NCBI GenBank assembly: GCA_949987705.1
Contig: OX465283.1
Coordinates: 2,770,207 to 2,834,206 of the forward strand
Origin: Thereva unica
Taxonomy: Eukaryota > Arthropoda > Insecta > Diptera > Therevidae
Length of the DNA: 64,000 bases
Reading direction: 5' to 3'
This document shows, piece after piece, positions 11,245 through 23,724 of the stretch. Below the pieces are notes generated by a model. It was given only the letters and a program-made list of their open reading frames with translations, was not told the origin of the DNA and made no database searches. The translations under genes were made by a program, and so were the position numbers. The first letter of the stretch is position 1. The number at the start of each line of letters is the position of its first letter.

Positions 11245-12070
11245 AATTTATTTATATAATAATGCTACAATACATTCGTTTCCGCACCACCTTCGAGGTA
11301 GAATGCATGGCGCGTTTTTTTTTACATGGTATCCCCTGTAGGCCTAATCCATGTTTACTCTACCATACTTACCTCTCTAGCATTCATGCTTGATAACACC
11401 CAATTGGGGTCTTTATAGTAATTTTGGAATTTTAGAAGGAAAATTCATGATCAGGATTGGAGGAGGCGTCATTAAAAGTACAAGATTTAAAATCTCATTC
11501 AACAAATATCCTTATTCTTATTGTTACAAAATACAAATGCCAATTTTAAGATTTTGTATCAATGTTACCATTTCTTGTTGAACAATTGTAACAATGTAAT
11601 TTATTTTTAAAAAATAACAAAGCTTAAAATAAAAGTGAAACCTGCAAGACTTACATAAGGAAATCATTGCAGGCAATTATATGAGCAAAAACTGGTTTAA
11701 GTCTAATAAATCTTTCTTGCTATTGTCTTCGTTAAAATTGTGGAAGACTAGAACTTAGTGAGATAAGATTAAGTAAGACGTGAACTGAATTTTATCGCTG
11801 GAAATACCCAAATGAAATGACACTTTGCTTGTTATATTTTTATTAGCCTCCGCTGTCTTTTTTTTGCAAAAGACGATAACTGATTTACTATTAATAGTTT
11901 GGAGCTGCAACAATTGTTTCGTTAGATAAAATACTTAAAATCGTTGCGATAAGTAGGATTAGGACTGCAGTACTCTTTGATTGAAATTAAAGAGATAAAT
12001 TGATATCATGTGAAGACAGGTAACTTTACCAAAAGAGAGGATATGCTAAGATAATCGGAAGTACCTTCCA
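11245..12070. other. No gene recognised, A+T-rich
   Basis: Mostly A+T-rich sequence with short frames only. No mobile-element protein motif, inverted repeat or promoter could be supported. Confidence 0.35.
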
Positions 12071-12075
12071 ATTAG

Positions 12076-12600
12076 GATTAGCGTACGTCTAATAACTTCT
12101 CCAGTAAAACGATATTATTATTCCATGACGACACCGATGAACAAGAAATATTTTTGAACGAGGCGAGGCGCAACCGGTTCAAGCTAGTCATCAATGAAAA
12201 TAAAACGAAACATATGTGAATCCCTAATAGGAATACTAGAGGAAAAACATGATAAAATATAACAATCGAAGTTGCGAAAGAAAAATTCTCTGCAGGATTA
12301 CTGGCACAGTCAATGAAGAGGGTGACTAGAGAAGTACCAAATATAGAAAGAATCTGACACAACCAAAAGCATCAGGATATCATGCCTACGCCGGATAGGA
12401 CATGTAATGAGAATGCCTGAAGAAGCGCCCCCAAAAGTCTTGTTCCTTCAAACGCAACGAAGGAAGATAAGATCTAGGAAGAGATACAAAGAAACAGAGA
12501 AATGGACTTACACACAGCTTTACATTTCCAACTGGAACCAAAAACGTTTGAAAAAATTCTTGAGGAGGCCAAGGCTCGCTGATGATGAAGATGATGAATT
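12076..12600 (+). pseudogene. LINE RT end and C-terminal tail
   Basis: The plus strand starts at the catalytic region, reading FHDDTDEQEIFLNEARRNRF and KLVINENKTKHM: the (F/Y)ADD box is degraded to HDD. It resumes with LRRIGHVMRMPEEAPPKVLF and RSRKRYKETEKW, and ends KKFLRRPRLADDEDDE. The GHVMRMPEE...P and RPRKRW-like words are typical of the C-terminal domain of LINEs of the craniofacial-development-protein-2-like group. Stops interrupt it. It directly abuts LINE copy A. Confidence 0.65.
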
Positions 12601-12604
12601 ATCA

Positions 12605-14530
12605 TCTAAATATACCAGAAGCTTTCCACCATCATCGGTGGAACGATCAAGAGATGGGCCAATTCGGACACGGAGTAATTAGCGACAACGGCTTACGCCT
12701 GCTTTCATTCGCAGCGTCAAACGACTTGATCGTTGGCAACAGCATTTTCGCGCCATCCACTCAAACATCAACTCACCTGGAGAAATCCATCCGGCAAAGA
12801 CAAGGGTGATGTTAGACTACATTTTGATCAACGCAAGATTCCGGTCGACGCTCAAAGACGTACGTGCAATGCCTGGGCCCGATTGCAGATCGAACCATCA
12901 TCTTGTTCGAGCCAAATCACACATGTGGTTACAAAGAGCGGGGGGTGTGCAATGGAGTTGTGTCCACCTATCCGTAAACGGACGCAGCCATGGATCTCGA
13001 ACAGCTGTCTGGACTTCATCGGTCAGCGGAAGCGAATGAAACACGTCTACTTTGAGCAATACCGACCATTGAACAAAGAAGTTCGACAGAAAATGAATTC
13101 GGAACGGGAAGCATACTGGAATAACGTTACGGCCGATATGGAAGAAGCGATATCGAGGCACAAGTACCGGACGCTGTACCAGACAATCCGCCGGTTAGGC
13201 GGCAAAACAACATTATCAAACGACAACATCAAAAAAATCGGATGGAACTTTCGTAACTTCTGCCCATGGGCGCCTGCAGCGGTGGAGAAAATTCTTCTAG
13301 CATCTGTACAGCCACGATGGGCCACAACGTCCAGCACTTGAACCGCTGATTATCGAACAGCCGACGAATCAGTCGGTATCAAGGCGAAAACGACAATAAA
13401 ATCGCTGAAAAAGGAAAAGCGCCAGGAATAGACCAAGTAACCGCCGAGATGATCAAAGCCGAAGATGATGTCTTATCACAACGACTAATCGCGGTATTAG
13501 CCTCCTTTCGATCGTCGGCAAAATATCTACGAAAATCATACAATCGAGGCTACAGAAACATCGAGAGAAATGAGCCGGAAAGAACAAGCAGGATTTAGAC
13601 CACATCGAGGATATTCGCACTCCGTCCACTAATGGAAGAAAGAATTCGTTGCGGCAAACGAATTGTCGTCGTTTTCATTGATCTCAATTCGCTTTCTATT
13701 GCGTCGATTGGAACAGCTTGTGGAGAACCGAACACTTGCTATTGAAAATTATCCAACTTTTCCAAGCGTCGTACGATGGCTCAACCACAAGCGTTCGTAT
13801 TTGAAACGACTTATCCGAGGAGTTCCCGATTCAAATGGGTGTCCGACAGGGAGACGTCGCTTCGCCACTTATCTTCAACGTTGTGACCGACGCGATTATG
13901 CGTGAAACATTCAATGAACGACTCGGAGTTCGATACGACGACAACAACTTCGTAACCGACTTAATGTTCGCCAACGATAGCGCCGTCTTCGCCGACACGG
14001 ATGCCGAAGCAACGGACATCTTATACGACATTTCTCGCATCGCCCAGTAATACGGGTTAAAAATCAATGCGGAAAAGACCAAAGTGCTCACAACGGACGG
14101 ATCGAGGACCAGTGTTCACCTCGATGGAACCCAAATCGAACAGGTTCCGATGTTCAAATATTTGGGATCATTGGTTGAGGAAAAGAAAGTGGCATCGACG
14201 GCCGACGTTCACAGACGCATCGGCCAGGCAATAGCAACATTCGTCTCGCTTATGGAAACGAACAAATATTTCCATCAGAACGAAAGTACGCCTTTACCGA
14301 ACGTTGATCCTTCCGATTCTTCTTTATGGATCAAAAACGTGGACCCTGTTCAAATCGGACGTTAAGAAGCTCGAGGTCTTCCAAATGCGATGCTTAAAGC
14401 AGATCCTCGGTGCCTAACTCCGCGATCACCTTCGAAACGAGACAGTTGGACTAATATGCGATCAGCAGACACTGATTGAAGAAGAAATGCAAAAACGTCG
14501 ACTGCGGTGGTTTGGACATGTTTATGCTTT
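12605..14530 (+). pseudogene. LINE copy A: endonuclease and reverse transcriptase, decayed
   Basis: Order on the plus strand: C-terminal half of an apurinic-type endonuclease (FGHGVISDNGLRLLSFAASN, then LDYILINARFRSTLKDVRA and SNHHLV); a linker (LNKEVRQKMNSEREAYWNNV, 13,060-13,140); RT palm (IQMGVRQGDVASPLIFNVV, about 13,830-13,880; then LMFANDSAVFADTDAEATDI, about 13,960-14,020); and thumb (ALKINAEKTK-type motif, then FKYLGSLVEEKKVASTADVH). The GSDH motif is SNHH and the usual YADD box is FAND, so both active sites are altered; stops and frameshifts are many. Related copies lie at 28,217-30,180 (-) and 47,055-48,222 (+). Confidence 0.8.
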
Positions 14531-14749
14531 TCACCATGTCGCGTCCCCTGTGAAGTTAGTCGAAGGCCAAAATACCTTCTGTTAGCAAAGTTTATTCTCC
14601 TTCTGACTTCGTCTTCATCAGCATGAAAGCGTTATTATAAGTGAGACGATATTAAATAAGCGGATTCCTTTTGGCTTAATTGTAATAAATAGAATAAAAT
14701 TTTAGTTTGAATTGCCCACGTTAAACAAACTCTGATATATTCCAGCAAA

Positions 14750-16173
14750 ATGTCATCAAATCAAAATGGTACCGAGGCTGATCCACTTGGGGAAGCATAC
14801 TTTAAGGACGTTGTTGAAAAACAGTTCGGCAGCTGTGAAATAGTGAAATTCACAAAAATTAACGCTCTACAAGGCGGTGAAAATTATACATCAGTAATGA
14901 TGCGAGTCGAAATCGACGTTAAATTGTTGCCAGGTTTGCCTCTATTTATATAATTTTCGAAAATAATAACAAATCTTTACTCTACTTCACATTAGGTGGC
15001 AAAATTGAGAAAACATCATATTTAATGAAAATAATGCCATCATCATCGGACGCTCAGCTCAATCTAGTTGAATCCTTAAACTTATTCCCCAAAGAGAAGC
15101 AAATGTACGGAGAAATTCTGCCAAAATTTCAAACTTTATACAAGAATGCCGGAGTTGATGTGAACTTCTCACCAACCTGCTTAAAAACAACCGAAAATCC
15201 GAATATTTTAGTTATGGAGGATTTGAAGCGACGGAATTTTGTGAATATCAATCGTTTGGAAGGAATGGACACGAAACATACAGAAGCGGTCCTGGAAAAA
15301 ATCGCACAGTTCCATGCGGCCTCAGTTTGTTTATACGAACAAGAAGGACCATATCCAGAGAAATTTCACAAAGGAGTCTTCTCGTCGCCAACGTTTGTGA
15401 ATACGTTCAAGGAATCAAATGAGTTTTCAGCAACAATATTCAGAGATTGCCTGTTGAAATCGAAAATTTGCGCTAAGTACGCTGAAAGGGTTGTAAGTTG
15501 TTTTTCACGTGTACAAATAGGCACCATTTTTTGTTAATTTGTTTTTTTCATTTAGAAACGTCTTCACGATCAATTCATTGAAAGATTCAACACTGCCACG
15601 CAAGTTGACCCGAATGAATTTAACGTTTTAAACCACGGCGATCTTTGGTGCAACAATGTCATGTTCCAGCACGACGAGTCAGGCAATATAACAGAAACAT
15701 ACTTAGTCGATCTTCAAGTGGGCAAATGGGGGACACCAGTCCAAGACTTGACATACCTCTTGATATCATCCTGCAATCAAGAGATTAAAATTAAACAATT
15801 CGACTATTTCATAAAACATTACCACGATCACCTGGTGCACAACTTAAAACTGTTGCAATACAAGAAACCAATACCGACGTTATTGGAACTTCAGTTGCAG
15901 ATGTTGAAGCGGGGCTTTCTTGGTATGGATTGGCATTTGAAACGTTCGATTGCATTCTTCAATGATATTAATTACATTTCAGGTGTGTCTGTTGCCATTG
16001 GCCTAATGTCGGCAGTTTTATTAGATCCTGATGAAAATGCAAATATAGAAAATTATTTGGATGTACATGAGAAGGGGAGAAAGTTTAAGGAACAAATTTA
16101 TCTGAATCCTAGATATGTAAGAGCATTAGAGATGCTTTTTCCTTATTTTGATAATAAGGGAATTTTGGAATAA
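14750..16173 (+). CDS. EcK1: ecdysteroid-kinase-like (CHK kinase-like) protein
   Basis: Three exons, 14750-14933, 14996-15492 and 15556-16173, join in frame to 432 residues across introns of 62 and 63 bp with GT/AG ends. The N-lobe has GGENYTS (residues 42-48, nucleotide loop) and a candidate ATP-binding Lys73 (SYLMK). The catalytic loop is NHGDLWCNN (residues 253-261, Asp256). The Mg-binding DFQ-like motif is VDLQ (Asp279). Length and motif order fit the EcKinase/CHK family, cytosolic kinases that phosphorylate ecdysteroids or other small hydroxylated substrates; the substrate here is unknown. ATG 14750 is the first in-frame Met after a LINE fragment. AATAAA occurs about 40 bp after the stop. 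It is the most diverged plus-strand member of the cluster. Confidence 0.9.
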
Positions 16174-16659
16174 AGTATAAATTGGTCGCGTAATTATCAC
16201 TACATAACGAAAAATAAAAGTAAAATTAATTGAAGATCATTTTTCACAATTCCCGGTTTTACAATACGAGCTTACGTCATAAGATGATTTTAAAGTGCCT
16301 CTTAATGTGCGATTTGTTTACTAGGTTATATCATAAATAAAATTATCCACCGTTTAGCTTATAAGATTTCTTACGCAGCCCGGAATAAGGTTAACTTTAT
16401 CTGGGGTACAATCGACAGCAAAGAAATCGTGCATAAGCGACACTTTAAACTCAGCTTGTGGGTTAAGCATGCATTGCAAAACAAGCCATAATCCTATATT
16501 CCTATTAGGCAACAGTTTCATTAACGAACTACCGTAAGAGGTAGTTCACTCTATTAGTCAGTGGCGGCTCTTGCTTTAGGGCTAGTGGGGCTAAGTCAAG
16601 GGAATTTATACATTTTTCAACGGAAGGAACTGTATTAAATAAAGAAAGTGCCCCGGTAG

Positions 16660-17215
16660 GGTTTCTTGATTTCTAGGGAGCCTTCGATAGCACATCCTTT
16701 GACACTATATCAATGGCCCTAAAAAGACGAGGTATAGCAGGCACTATGCAGTAAACTCGTAAATTAATGATCACTAGTTTTTAAAGATAACTGGAGGTCA
16801 CCAATCCTAAAGAAGGAATTTAATCTCCACTCCTGTGATTCTTTGTCATAGCTAAATTGCTAGAACTAATATATTAATATAGATATTATCATCTTGGTTT
16901 CCACTGAAACAAGTCAAGGTGCATGCACTTGACTTGATCTCCTAGTGCACTAGTGTAAGATTAAGAACAAATTCGGGCAAAACGATTCTAGTCCCATTCA
17001 CCAGGAAACGGATAATGCTAGAACTGACTAGCCTTGTTCTTATGGGAAGAGCTTTGAGCGACATTACATCCTAAACTCCATTGGACCCAGCAAAGGGGCA
17101 ATGTATGAAAAAGTCCTGGGTGTAGTTTTACTGTAGAACTTGTGGAGTCTACAACCAAAAACCATGTACATATTTCATATACACTGCTAGTGTTGGGTAG
17201 GACAGAATTATAAAA
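16660..17215 (+). pseudogene. LINE RT fragment (R1-like)
   Basis: The plus strand reads VGFLDF-stop-GAFDSTSFDT, then ISMALKRRGIAGTMQ (16,665-16,750), the catalytic-palm word normally FLDIEGAFD. Later comes SGKTILVPFTRKR (about 16,975-17,015) and an SVGPY-like stretch near 17,190, matching the connector after RT in R1-type elements. Stops and gaps show long decay. It lies inside the presumed hAT element. Confidence 0.55.
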
Positions 17216-17454
17216 TGAGTTTGTAAAAGGCGCCTCTTTTCTCTTTTGAGCCAGTACAATGCTATATTTCACTATAACCAAATTAAAGTTTGAACATTTT
17301 TATACTAGAATACTCAGGTTTCCCGGATCTGTGCCGGTGCCAAGTACCTAGCAGACCACCTTTTAATTTAGGAACTCCTATACCGAGTTTGAAACTCTTA
17401 CTCGATAGGTCACTTAAATTTCCCAGAAAACGCACACACCAAACTTGGGCACCA

Positions 17455-17605
17455 CCATGGTACAATAATACAAGGTAGGCTCATAAGGAATAGCTCTGTT
17501 TCCATCTTGAAAAGCTTAAACGCAATTTGTTAGAGAAGAGATCTGAGTGACGTCACGAAGCCAGAGCTTTTCCTTATGAGCCTACCTTGTATTATTGTAC
17601 CATGG
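17455..17605. repeat. Foldback element with ~43-bp arms
   Basis: CCATGGTACAATAATACAAG (continuing GTAGGCTCATAAGGAA-AGCTCT to about 17,496) returns as its reverse complement at about 17,563-17,605, leaving a loop of about 66 bases. The arms are nearly perfect, so the element could form a strong hairpin. No coding sequence. Probably a small MITE; no clear target duplication. Confidence 0.65.
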
Positions 17606-18334
17606 GCTCCACTTCCGCCCAGACAGACCAAGATATCTCTAATGTTCGCTGTGATTACTAACATTTCAAAAACATTTCATCCTCCGTTAGGTCACGTTTT
17701 TTGCAGCCAGCTCTCGCTTTATCACTTCCTCAAAAAATGTAAGAAATTTCTCTCCAGTTGGTGTCTTGTCTCGACGCAGCTCAAATTAGATATTTTACTG
17801 CCGCAAAAAAAATTAAGAAATGTGTCTCCACTACGTAATTTACAATCACACCTCGCTTTATTTATCTCGATACATATATATCAGTAAGACATTATTTTTG
17901 AATCGAGACATATAAAAAAATGAGGCCTCCGCACAATATACCGTCGTGTGAGGGACAAATGTACTGCCTCGTGTAAGTCCGGCTTAACCATATACAGCAC
18001 TTTCAGAAGTCTCATAATAAGATGAGAAAAACGAGTGGTGACATAGAACCGATATTACCAGCTTTGCTACAAAATAGTACTAGTACCACGTTCGGACAAA
18101 AATCAGCAAACGAAGTGAATGTTCCAACAGATCCGCATACTGTGCTCAGCCAAGCTGAAGAATGTGACATTGAGGGCAACGTTCCATATCAGGAAGCAGT
18201 CGGATCTTTGATGTTTGCAGCTCTTGTAACCAGGTGGGACATCATGTTTGCTACTAATTATGTTAGTCGTTTCTCTGCAAAGTTTGGTCAACCCCACTGG
18301 GATGCTGTCAAGGGGATACTGAGATATCTGAAAG

Positions 18335-19607
18335 CAGCGTTACCGTTTCACTACATATGTAGTAGTTTTGCTACCTTTTTAGAAAAATATAATAATCTAC
18401 TACACTACTACATCAAGTTATCATTCTACTACCTTTTTTCGATAATTTTAATTTTCTTTTATTTATGGCTAAATCGATCGCAGCAGAATAAAAAACTGCG
18501 GGTTCGGGTTAGTTACACGATTTATAACTCAACGGCTGGACCGATTTTTATGATTTTTGATTTATTGGATTTGTCTTCGTCCAATATTATATTATCATTT
18601 CCCATTCATGAGTTTCGCCCCACTGTTGTATATTTGGTGGGGCATCTGGAGAAGTGGTTCATCTGGTCAACGAATTTATTTTAATGCATCGAATGTTGCT
18701 CAACGTACTGAAACCCCTCCAGCGACCACTTTGACCAGTTTCTTTTCGATTTGCCAAAGTGATCCGTTTGCATAAACGTTGCTCTACTCTGAGATGCCAA
18801 AGTCGAAAGCAAGGCGATGCGGTTCCTGATCATCCGGATGTGCATTATACTGATGCTCTTGGTCGCAGCTCATCCGAAGAATGGCGAATGCAATTTGCTT
18901 GAAAAAGATACTCGCTGAGACATGATAGACGCTGAAGAAATTGTTTCTGCATCTCCATGTCAGATACGCACATTATTTGCTATCATTATTTTTACATACT
19001 TCCCATCGAATCGACGTGAATTGTGGGACAAGGACAAGGATGACATGTCAGAAAATCTTTTACGCCGAATTCGTTTACACGACAGTTGACGACAAACATA
19101 CGAGTTACCTTGCTGACTATCGGTAATGGCCGTGTTCTTGTCGACGAATCGATCGCATTTATTTGGTTTCCGCCGAATTTTTTAAAATTCAATTTCCGAT
19201 TCGTCTTGCATTCACCATGATGATCCATCTGCTTTGCTCGTTCTCTCGTGCCATATATCCGTGTCGTATTTGAGCTTCAATAAAAGGAATCGACCTGAGT
19301 GCAGCCCATCCAGCAAATAGTTTAACAGAAAGTAGTGCAAAAATGCTACGCCAATCATTTCGATTCGCTTTAGTAAAGCAAGTGCCTTGCTGCCATGTGA
19401 ATTACATTCATTTCAATGTAATAACAAAACATTTAATTTTGATTGTTGTACATTTATTGCACTTAATTCATTTTGAGTATTAGTTAACAGCACATTTATC
19501 GAATCTAACGCGGTATGAAGTTCGCCGGGTCAAACAAATTTACTACCTTTTCTTCCAAAAAGGTAGCAGATTTTACTACTCTCAAAAGTCATCTTACGGT
19601 AACATTG
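18335..19607. mobile_element. hAT-like non-autonomous element inserted in copia
   Basis: Perfect 8-bp repeats TCTGAAAG flank the insertion (18327-18334 and 19608-19615). The element begins CAGCGTTACCG and ends in the reverse complement of CAATGTTACCG, with a further inverted pair inside (a TTTTGCTACCTTTTT-type arm on the left and AAAAAGGTAGCA on the right). CA start plus 8-bp duplication fits hAT. The copia frame reads on correctly if the element and one flank copy are ignored. The cargo includes Helitron helicase fragments; no hAT transposase is seen. Confidence 0.8.
18596..19240 (+). pseudogene. Helitron Rep/helicase fragments
   Basis: The plus strand reads FPIHEFRPTVVYLVGHLE (about 18,600-18,650), then GQRIYFNASNVAQRTETPPA and TTLTSFFSICQSDPFA (18,668-18,775). 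After frameshifts come degraded words resembling PDHPDVHYTDALG and SASPCQIRTLFAII (about 18,950). The PPATTLTAFF-x-LCQ-DPFA word is characteristic of insect Helitron replication/helicase proteins. The sequence is shifted and interrupted, and lies wholly within the hAT-like element. Confidence 0.65.
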
Positions 19608-20918
19608 TCTGAAAGGCATAAGTCATCTCGGCATAGAATATCGTCATTGCGATGAAGGTTGCAGTTTGCTAGGATATTCTGATGCAGATCATGAAAAAGG
19701 CATCGACATTCGGCATTCTACTTTGGGGTACGTGTTCTTCATGTCAGGAGGTCCTATCACTTGGTCAACTCAGAGACAGAAGTCGGTGGCACTATCTACA
19801 ACTGAATCATGTGAAGCAACGAAAGACATCATTTGGATTCGGAAGTTGTTGGAAGACATTGGAAATCCAATCCGTGAGCCTACGTCACTTTTGATTGACA
19901 ATCAGGGAGCAATCAGTTACATCAATCCAGTGTTGCATAGACGAACTAAATTAATCGACACGCAGTACAATTTCGTACGAGAAAAGGAAGAAGAAAAGTT
20001 CATACAAGTAGATTACGTATCAACTGAAGAACAATTGGCAGATGTCTTCACGAAGCCTCTCCCACGCTTCAAAACTATCATTAACAAGGCTGAGAACAAG
20101 TTCTAATTTGTCATTAAGGCCATACCTCAATCACCATGTGCTAGCGTGCTAATATCTTCAAAAGTAAAGGCCGTGACAAAGAAAATGGCCTGGCACTTTT
20201 CATAGGAAATATTCCAAGCTTTCTATCTTTGAGGAAAAAGTATAGATTATCTATGTATTTTTTGAATAAAAGGATAGTTTAAGTTGAAGTTTGTTAAAAT
20301 ATGGTTCCACATCACTTTTGCTCTAACAACAATAACTTCAACGATCCCTAGCGGGTCCGACCGAAACCTATCAACCGATTTGCAGATTTGTAAACTTAGT
20401 TTGTTCACCCAGTATTGATATCTCAAAGAACAATTTGGCTTCAAGTGCAGACCAAATGGGAAAGCAAAACAATTTTATTCTTAATTTTTATGCAAGACAA
20501 TCATCCAAAGCACTTGGTTTTGAATATTCAGCTTTGACTCTTGCAGAACATGGCATGTGTTGAAGAGACCCTCACAATCCCAGGATCTATTAGGATATCT
20601 GTGGAATAAATTAAAAATAAAGTCCGGAAAAGGAGTATTCCTAATGAGTTAGTTTTAAGGTCTAGCGAGACATAGGGAACGTAGACGTAGGCTTTACCTA
20701 GAATTTTTGCGCGGGTAAAATGGAGTATTAATTTGATTATAGTTTTACGTTAGTTAATTGCTCATTGGGTGTTAAAAAATAACATTAAAAATTTATATTC
20801 AGGTAATCCAGAAAGGTCTCTGGAAAACCGTTATTTTTTTCAAATTTCGTATCAACACTTACTGAATTTTTCCAAGCCCCACCAAATTTTAGAAGTAGGA
20901 GCCGCCACTACCATTAAT

Positions 20919-22865
20919 AGTACGTAAATATGTTATTGAAAACTGTTTAACTCTTTAAAGTGTGATGGTACTACTAACTAAATAATAATAACTTTAAAGC
21001 TTGTTTTACTTATAAATTTGAGATATGAAATTATCGCTGGTTTAGTTTAAATTAAAAAATCCATCCGTCCTTAGAGATACTACATATCCACAGTCCAATC
21101 GTCATTCGCCGTTTGTAGTAAAAAGTCAGTACAGTCAGTCAAACTTAGGCACTTTAGCCTTTCTTCTGTCGTTTGTTTCTAGAAATCCTGATCAGCTATA
21201 CTTACCTTCCGTGATACTGATGAATACAGCGAATGAAGACGCATATGCCCTTCATTCTGCGTAAATTCAATCAGTAAGTATCTAAAAACGCCTTAAACAA
21301 ATCCTTACATAAAGCGCGTAGTGAATGTAGTAAATCCACTTGCTAGGGGTACTAGCCCGTCGCAAGTCATCCACCTACCGTCTTAAAAAACTGGAATTCA
21401 AACGAGTCACGCGTGGTTTCTTGACCTATCCCGGAAAAAAACCGTCACGCCGTTTGGTTTTTCACTACAAAATTTCGACATTCGCTGATAACAGGTTTTA
21501 CGTTACATGATCCTTTGTTCCGAGGTGCATTGTTGTGAACGCTGTCGTACTTAAACAAGAAACATTCACAGCCAAACCGAGCACCTTGGAAATCGATTGC
21601 GTTGACCTTAAAACGAACACTAGGATTATGCACCAGAATATTAAACATTTACTTAACACTCCAGCTAGAATCGTTGTTTAATAGCTCAATTGTGCCTCGA
21701 CGAAAGCGCAGAAAGTAATTAAAATGCTCGCCATGGTCGTTCTACACTCGTATACTTACCAGGTTTTTAATACCCACTGTTACCTTAATCCGTGCACCCA
21801 AATGGTCGATTATACAGCAAAAAATACCTATTACAATGTGAAACTATATTTTCTACTTTACAAACTGATATGCTGACCGGATGATGAAAATCAACACAAA
21901 AAATCGTAGGATAATCGAAAAACCTTTGTAATGAGCGTCAAACGTCACCACAAAATCAGCTGGATTCGTTTCCCCTCCGTTTAGAAAGTTGAATTGTCAG
22001 AAGTGACATGAAAACCATCGAGGACACGAACCTTTATTTCAATCTGTCAAATGAAATTTTTGTATGGAGGACTTTGACGGATTGGACCGTGTTTATTGAA
22101 GCTCTTAAAAGTGTGATGTGCGATTATTTACATTCTAATTAAAGTTTTGAGTTAAAATAATTGTAAAAAATGGAGTTCCGAGTGAAAAATATAAAATAAA
22201 AAATTTGGGGTCTCTTGACAGGCCGGAAAATTTCGACTGCCGAGGTTACAGTGTCCCAACCACTAGCTTCTGAAATCAGTCTTTAAAAGTAGGTAAAGGC
22301 CTTGAAAATAACACTAAAAGAGGCAAGTTGCATTAGCCCAACACGCTAATTTCGTACAGTTTATAAAAACCTGGAATTATATGCTGCTAACGGCATACCA
22401 AAGTAGCAGCAGCAGAAGATGCTATAATGGACGTGGATCCGGCGTTTCGGCCAACGAGAAACAACCAAGAACAGTGAGAAAATTAAGAAGGATAAGAGTT
22501 TTGAATTAAAAGTAACTATATCACAGTATTAAGGCGCAAATATTTATTTATACTTTAATGTTTCATAGTATTTAGATCTTATTACATTTGTTTTGCTCTG
22601 GAGGGCTTTGCGGCGGTGATATCCTAGCTTGATATGATTAATGGGGGTATAAAGACGGTGCACATTCATGGCAAGCGGAATCAAATTGGATCGGATATTT
22701 ATTAGAAAGAGGAGAAAATGAAAAAATTTCGACCACCCAACATGCAAAGAAGCTATTACCAGCAATAATAACAAGAGTGATGAGGTGGAGCTCAAGAACT
22801 AGAAAAAAAGTCAAAGAGCTGAAAGAAGAGATAGAAGCAGGATATGATAAGTTAAGAGTAGTCTT
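20919..22865. other. No gene recognised
   Basis: No frame longer than about 85 codons and no protein motif could be assigned on either strand. Part is probably old mobile-element sequence without recognisable ends. Confidence 0.35.
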
Positions 22866-23015
22866 GAGGATGCATGCAGAGGAGGTGGTAAACCTCGCGT
22901 TTGAACTCTTGGATGTTGTTTTTTAAGCAGCTGGTTGAGCAAGAGATGTGAACGTCGGGGTGAACGGGAGACACAGCCTCGTTGGAGTGTTATGCCTCCT
23001 GAAACAAGCGAATCC
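22866..23015 (-). pseudogene. LINE tail and SINE body fragments
   Basis: On the minus strand 22,920-22,866 reads NNIQEFKREVYHLLCMHP, similar to the extreme C-terminus of the LINE at 33,400 (QKLKRKVHHHLLQHP). Next to it, 22,975-23,015 shares TTGGAGTGTTATGCCTCCTG with the SINE at 36,780-37,222, so it is a fragment of that SINE family in the same orientation. Confidence 0.5.
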
Positions 23016-23719
23016 AGCTAATTTCTAGTTTCGCTGGGAAAACCAGTCTACTGGGTGAACAAGAAGGTGTACAGTCCGCTAGGTGCGGATCTGGCTGATC
23101 TTTCCAACCTATTCTTGTCTATGTTGCGTTAGAAAAATCCCATCGCCGTTTTTCATGTATATCACGAAGTTCGAGCAACCTTTAAAATTTTTCGGGTACA
23201 ACCCCCGACAGTAAAATATTCCCAGTCCTACAAAAGCATTCTTCACAAATTGTTGCCTGTTGGGAAGGAAGCATTGCATCTTCTTTTTGTAGACTAAAAA
23301 CAGAACAGATTAATAGAGCAATGCCAAATGACGATGAAGAATGTAGGAAAAAGAAAAAAGATTAGGATACAAGGCTGTAATTCAATAAACTTTCATCAAT
23401 AATCAGGCTTTCGAGAAGGAAATAAGATCTTTAAATATTGTTGAATACCGTTTTCACTTCCCCGCACTCTGAGCTAGACATCGCCGGCGCTGCAGCACTC
23501 ATCGGCTAGCTGATGGGAATCGTCTTGTTTTAGCAGGCATAACACTGTCACAGGACTGTTCCCGTTAACCCCGATGGTTGCTTCGCCGGCGGAGTCAGCC
23601 ACAAATGAGGTCATGGACCTTACGCAGGAGAGACCCAAAACAAAAACTAGATTTTTCTATTGTTTTTTTGTAATATCAGGGGTCTCCTTTCGAACTTCTT
23701 CCATGTGATGCCACCTCCA
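23016..23719. other. No gene recognised
   Basis: No coding motif, inverted repeat or promoter could be supported here. Confidence 0.3.
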
Positions 23720-23724
23720 TATTA

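Larger units (their letters stand above)
18060..20105 (+). pseudogene. Ty1/copia Pol fragment (RT end and RNase H), split
   Basis: The first part (about 18,100-18,334) reads VPYQEAVGSLMFAALVTRWD, then NYVSRFSAKFGQPHWDAVKG and ILRYLK, the conserved end of copia RT. The second part (19,608-20,105) resumes KGISHLGIEYRH, YSDADHEKGIDIRHSTLGYV, STTESCEAT and ends EEQLADVFTKPLPRFKT, the copia RNase H. The YSDAD and STTE words hold catalytic acids. The two parts are separated by a 1,273-bp insertion at the YLK codon triplet. No LTRs recognised. Confidence 0.85.
16559..20910. mobile_element. Probable hAT element carrying nested insertions
   Basis: The left end CAGTGGCGGCTCTTGCTTTA and the reverse complement of the right end TAGTGGCGGCTCCTACTTCT match well, and both arms continue to a shared (A/T)GTGGGGCT block. 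CAG(T/G)GGCGG starts are typical of hAT elements. The flanking octamers CTATTAGT (16551-16558) and CCATTAAT (20911-20918) differ by two transitions, and each is one step from CTATTAAT, which fits the hAT nTnnnnAn target pattern. No hAT transposase is recognisable inside; the interior holds later LINE, copia and hAT-like insertions. Confidence 0.55.

Noticed and set aside
17576..17887. 103-codon open frame
   Set aside because: It starts inside the foldback element arm and has no motif or splice context.
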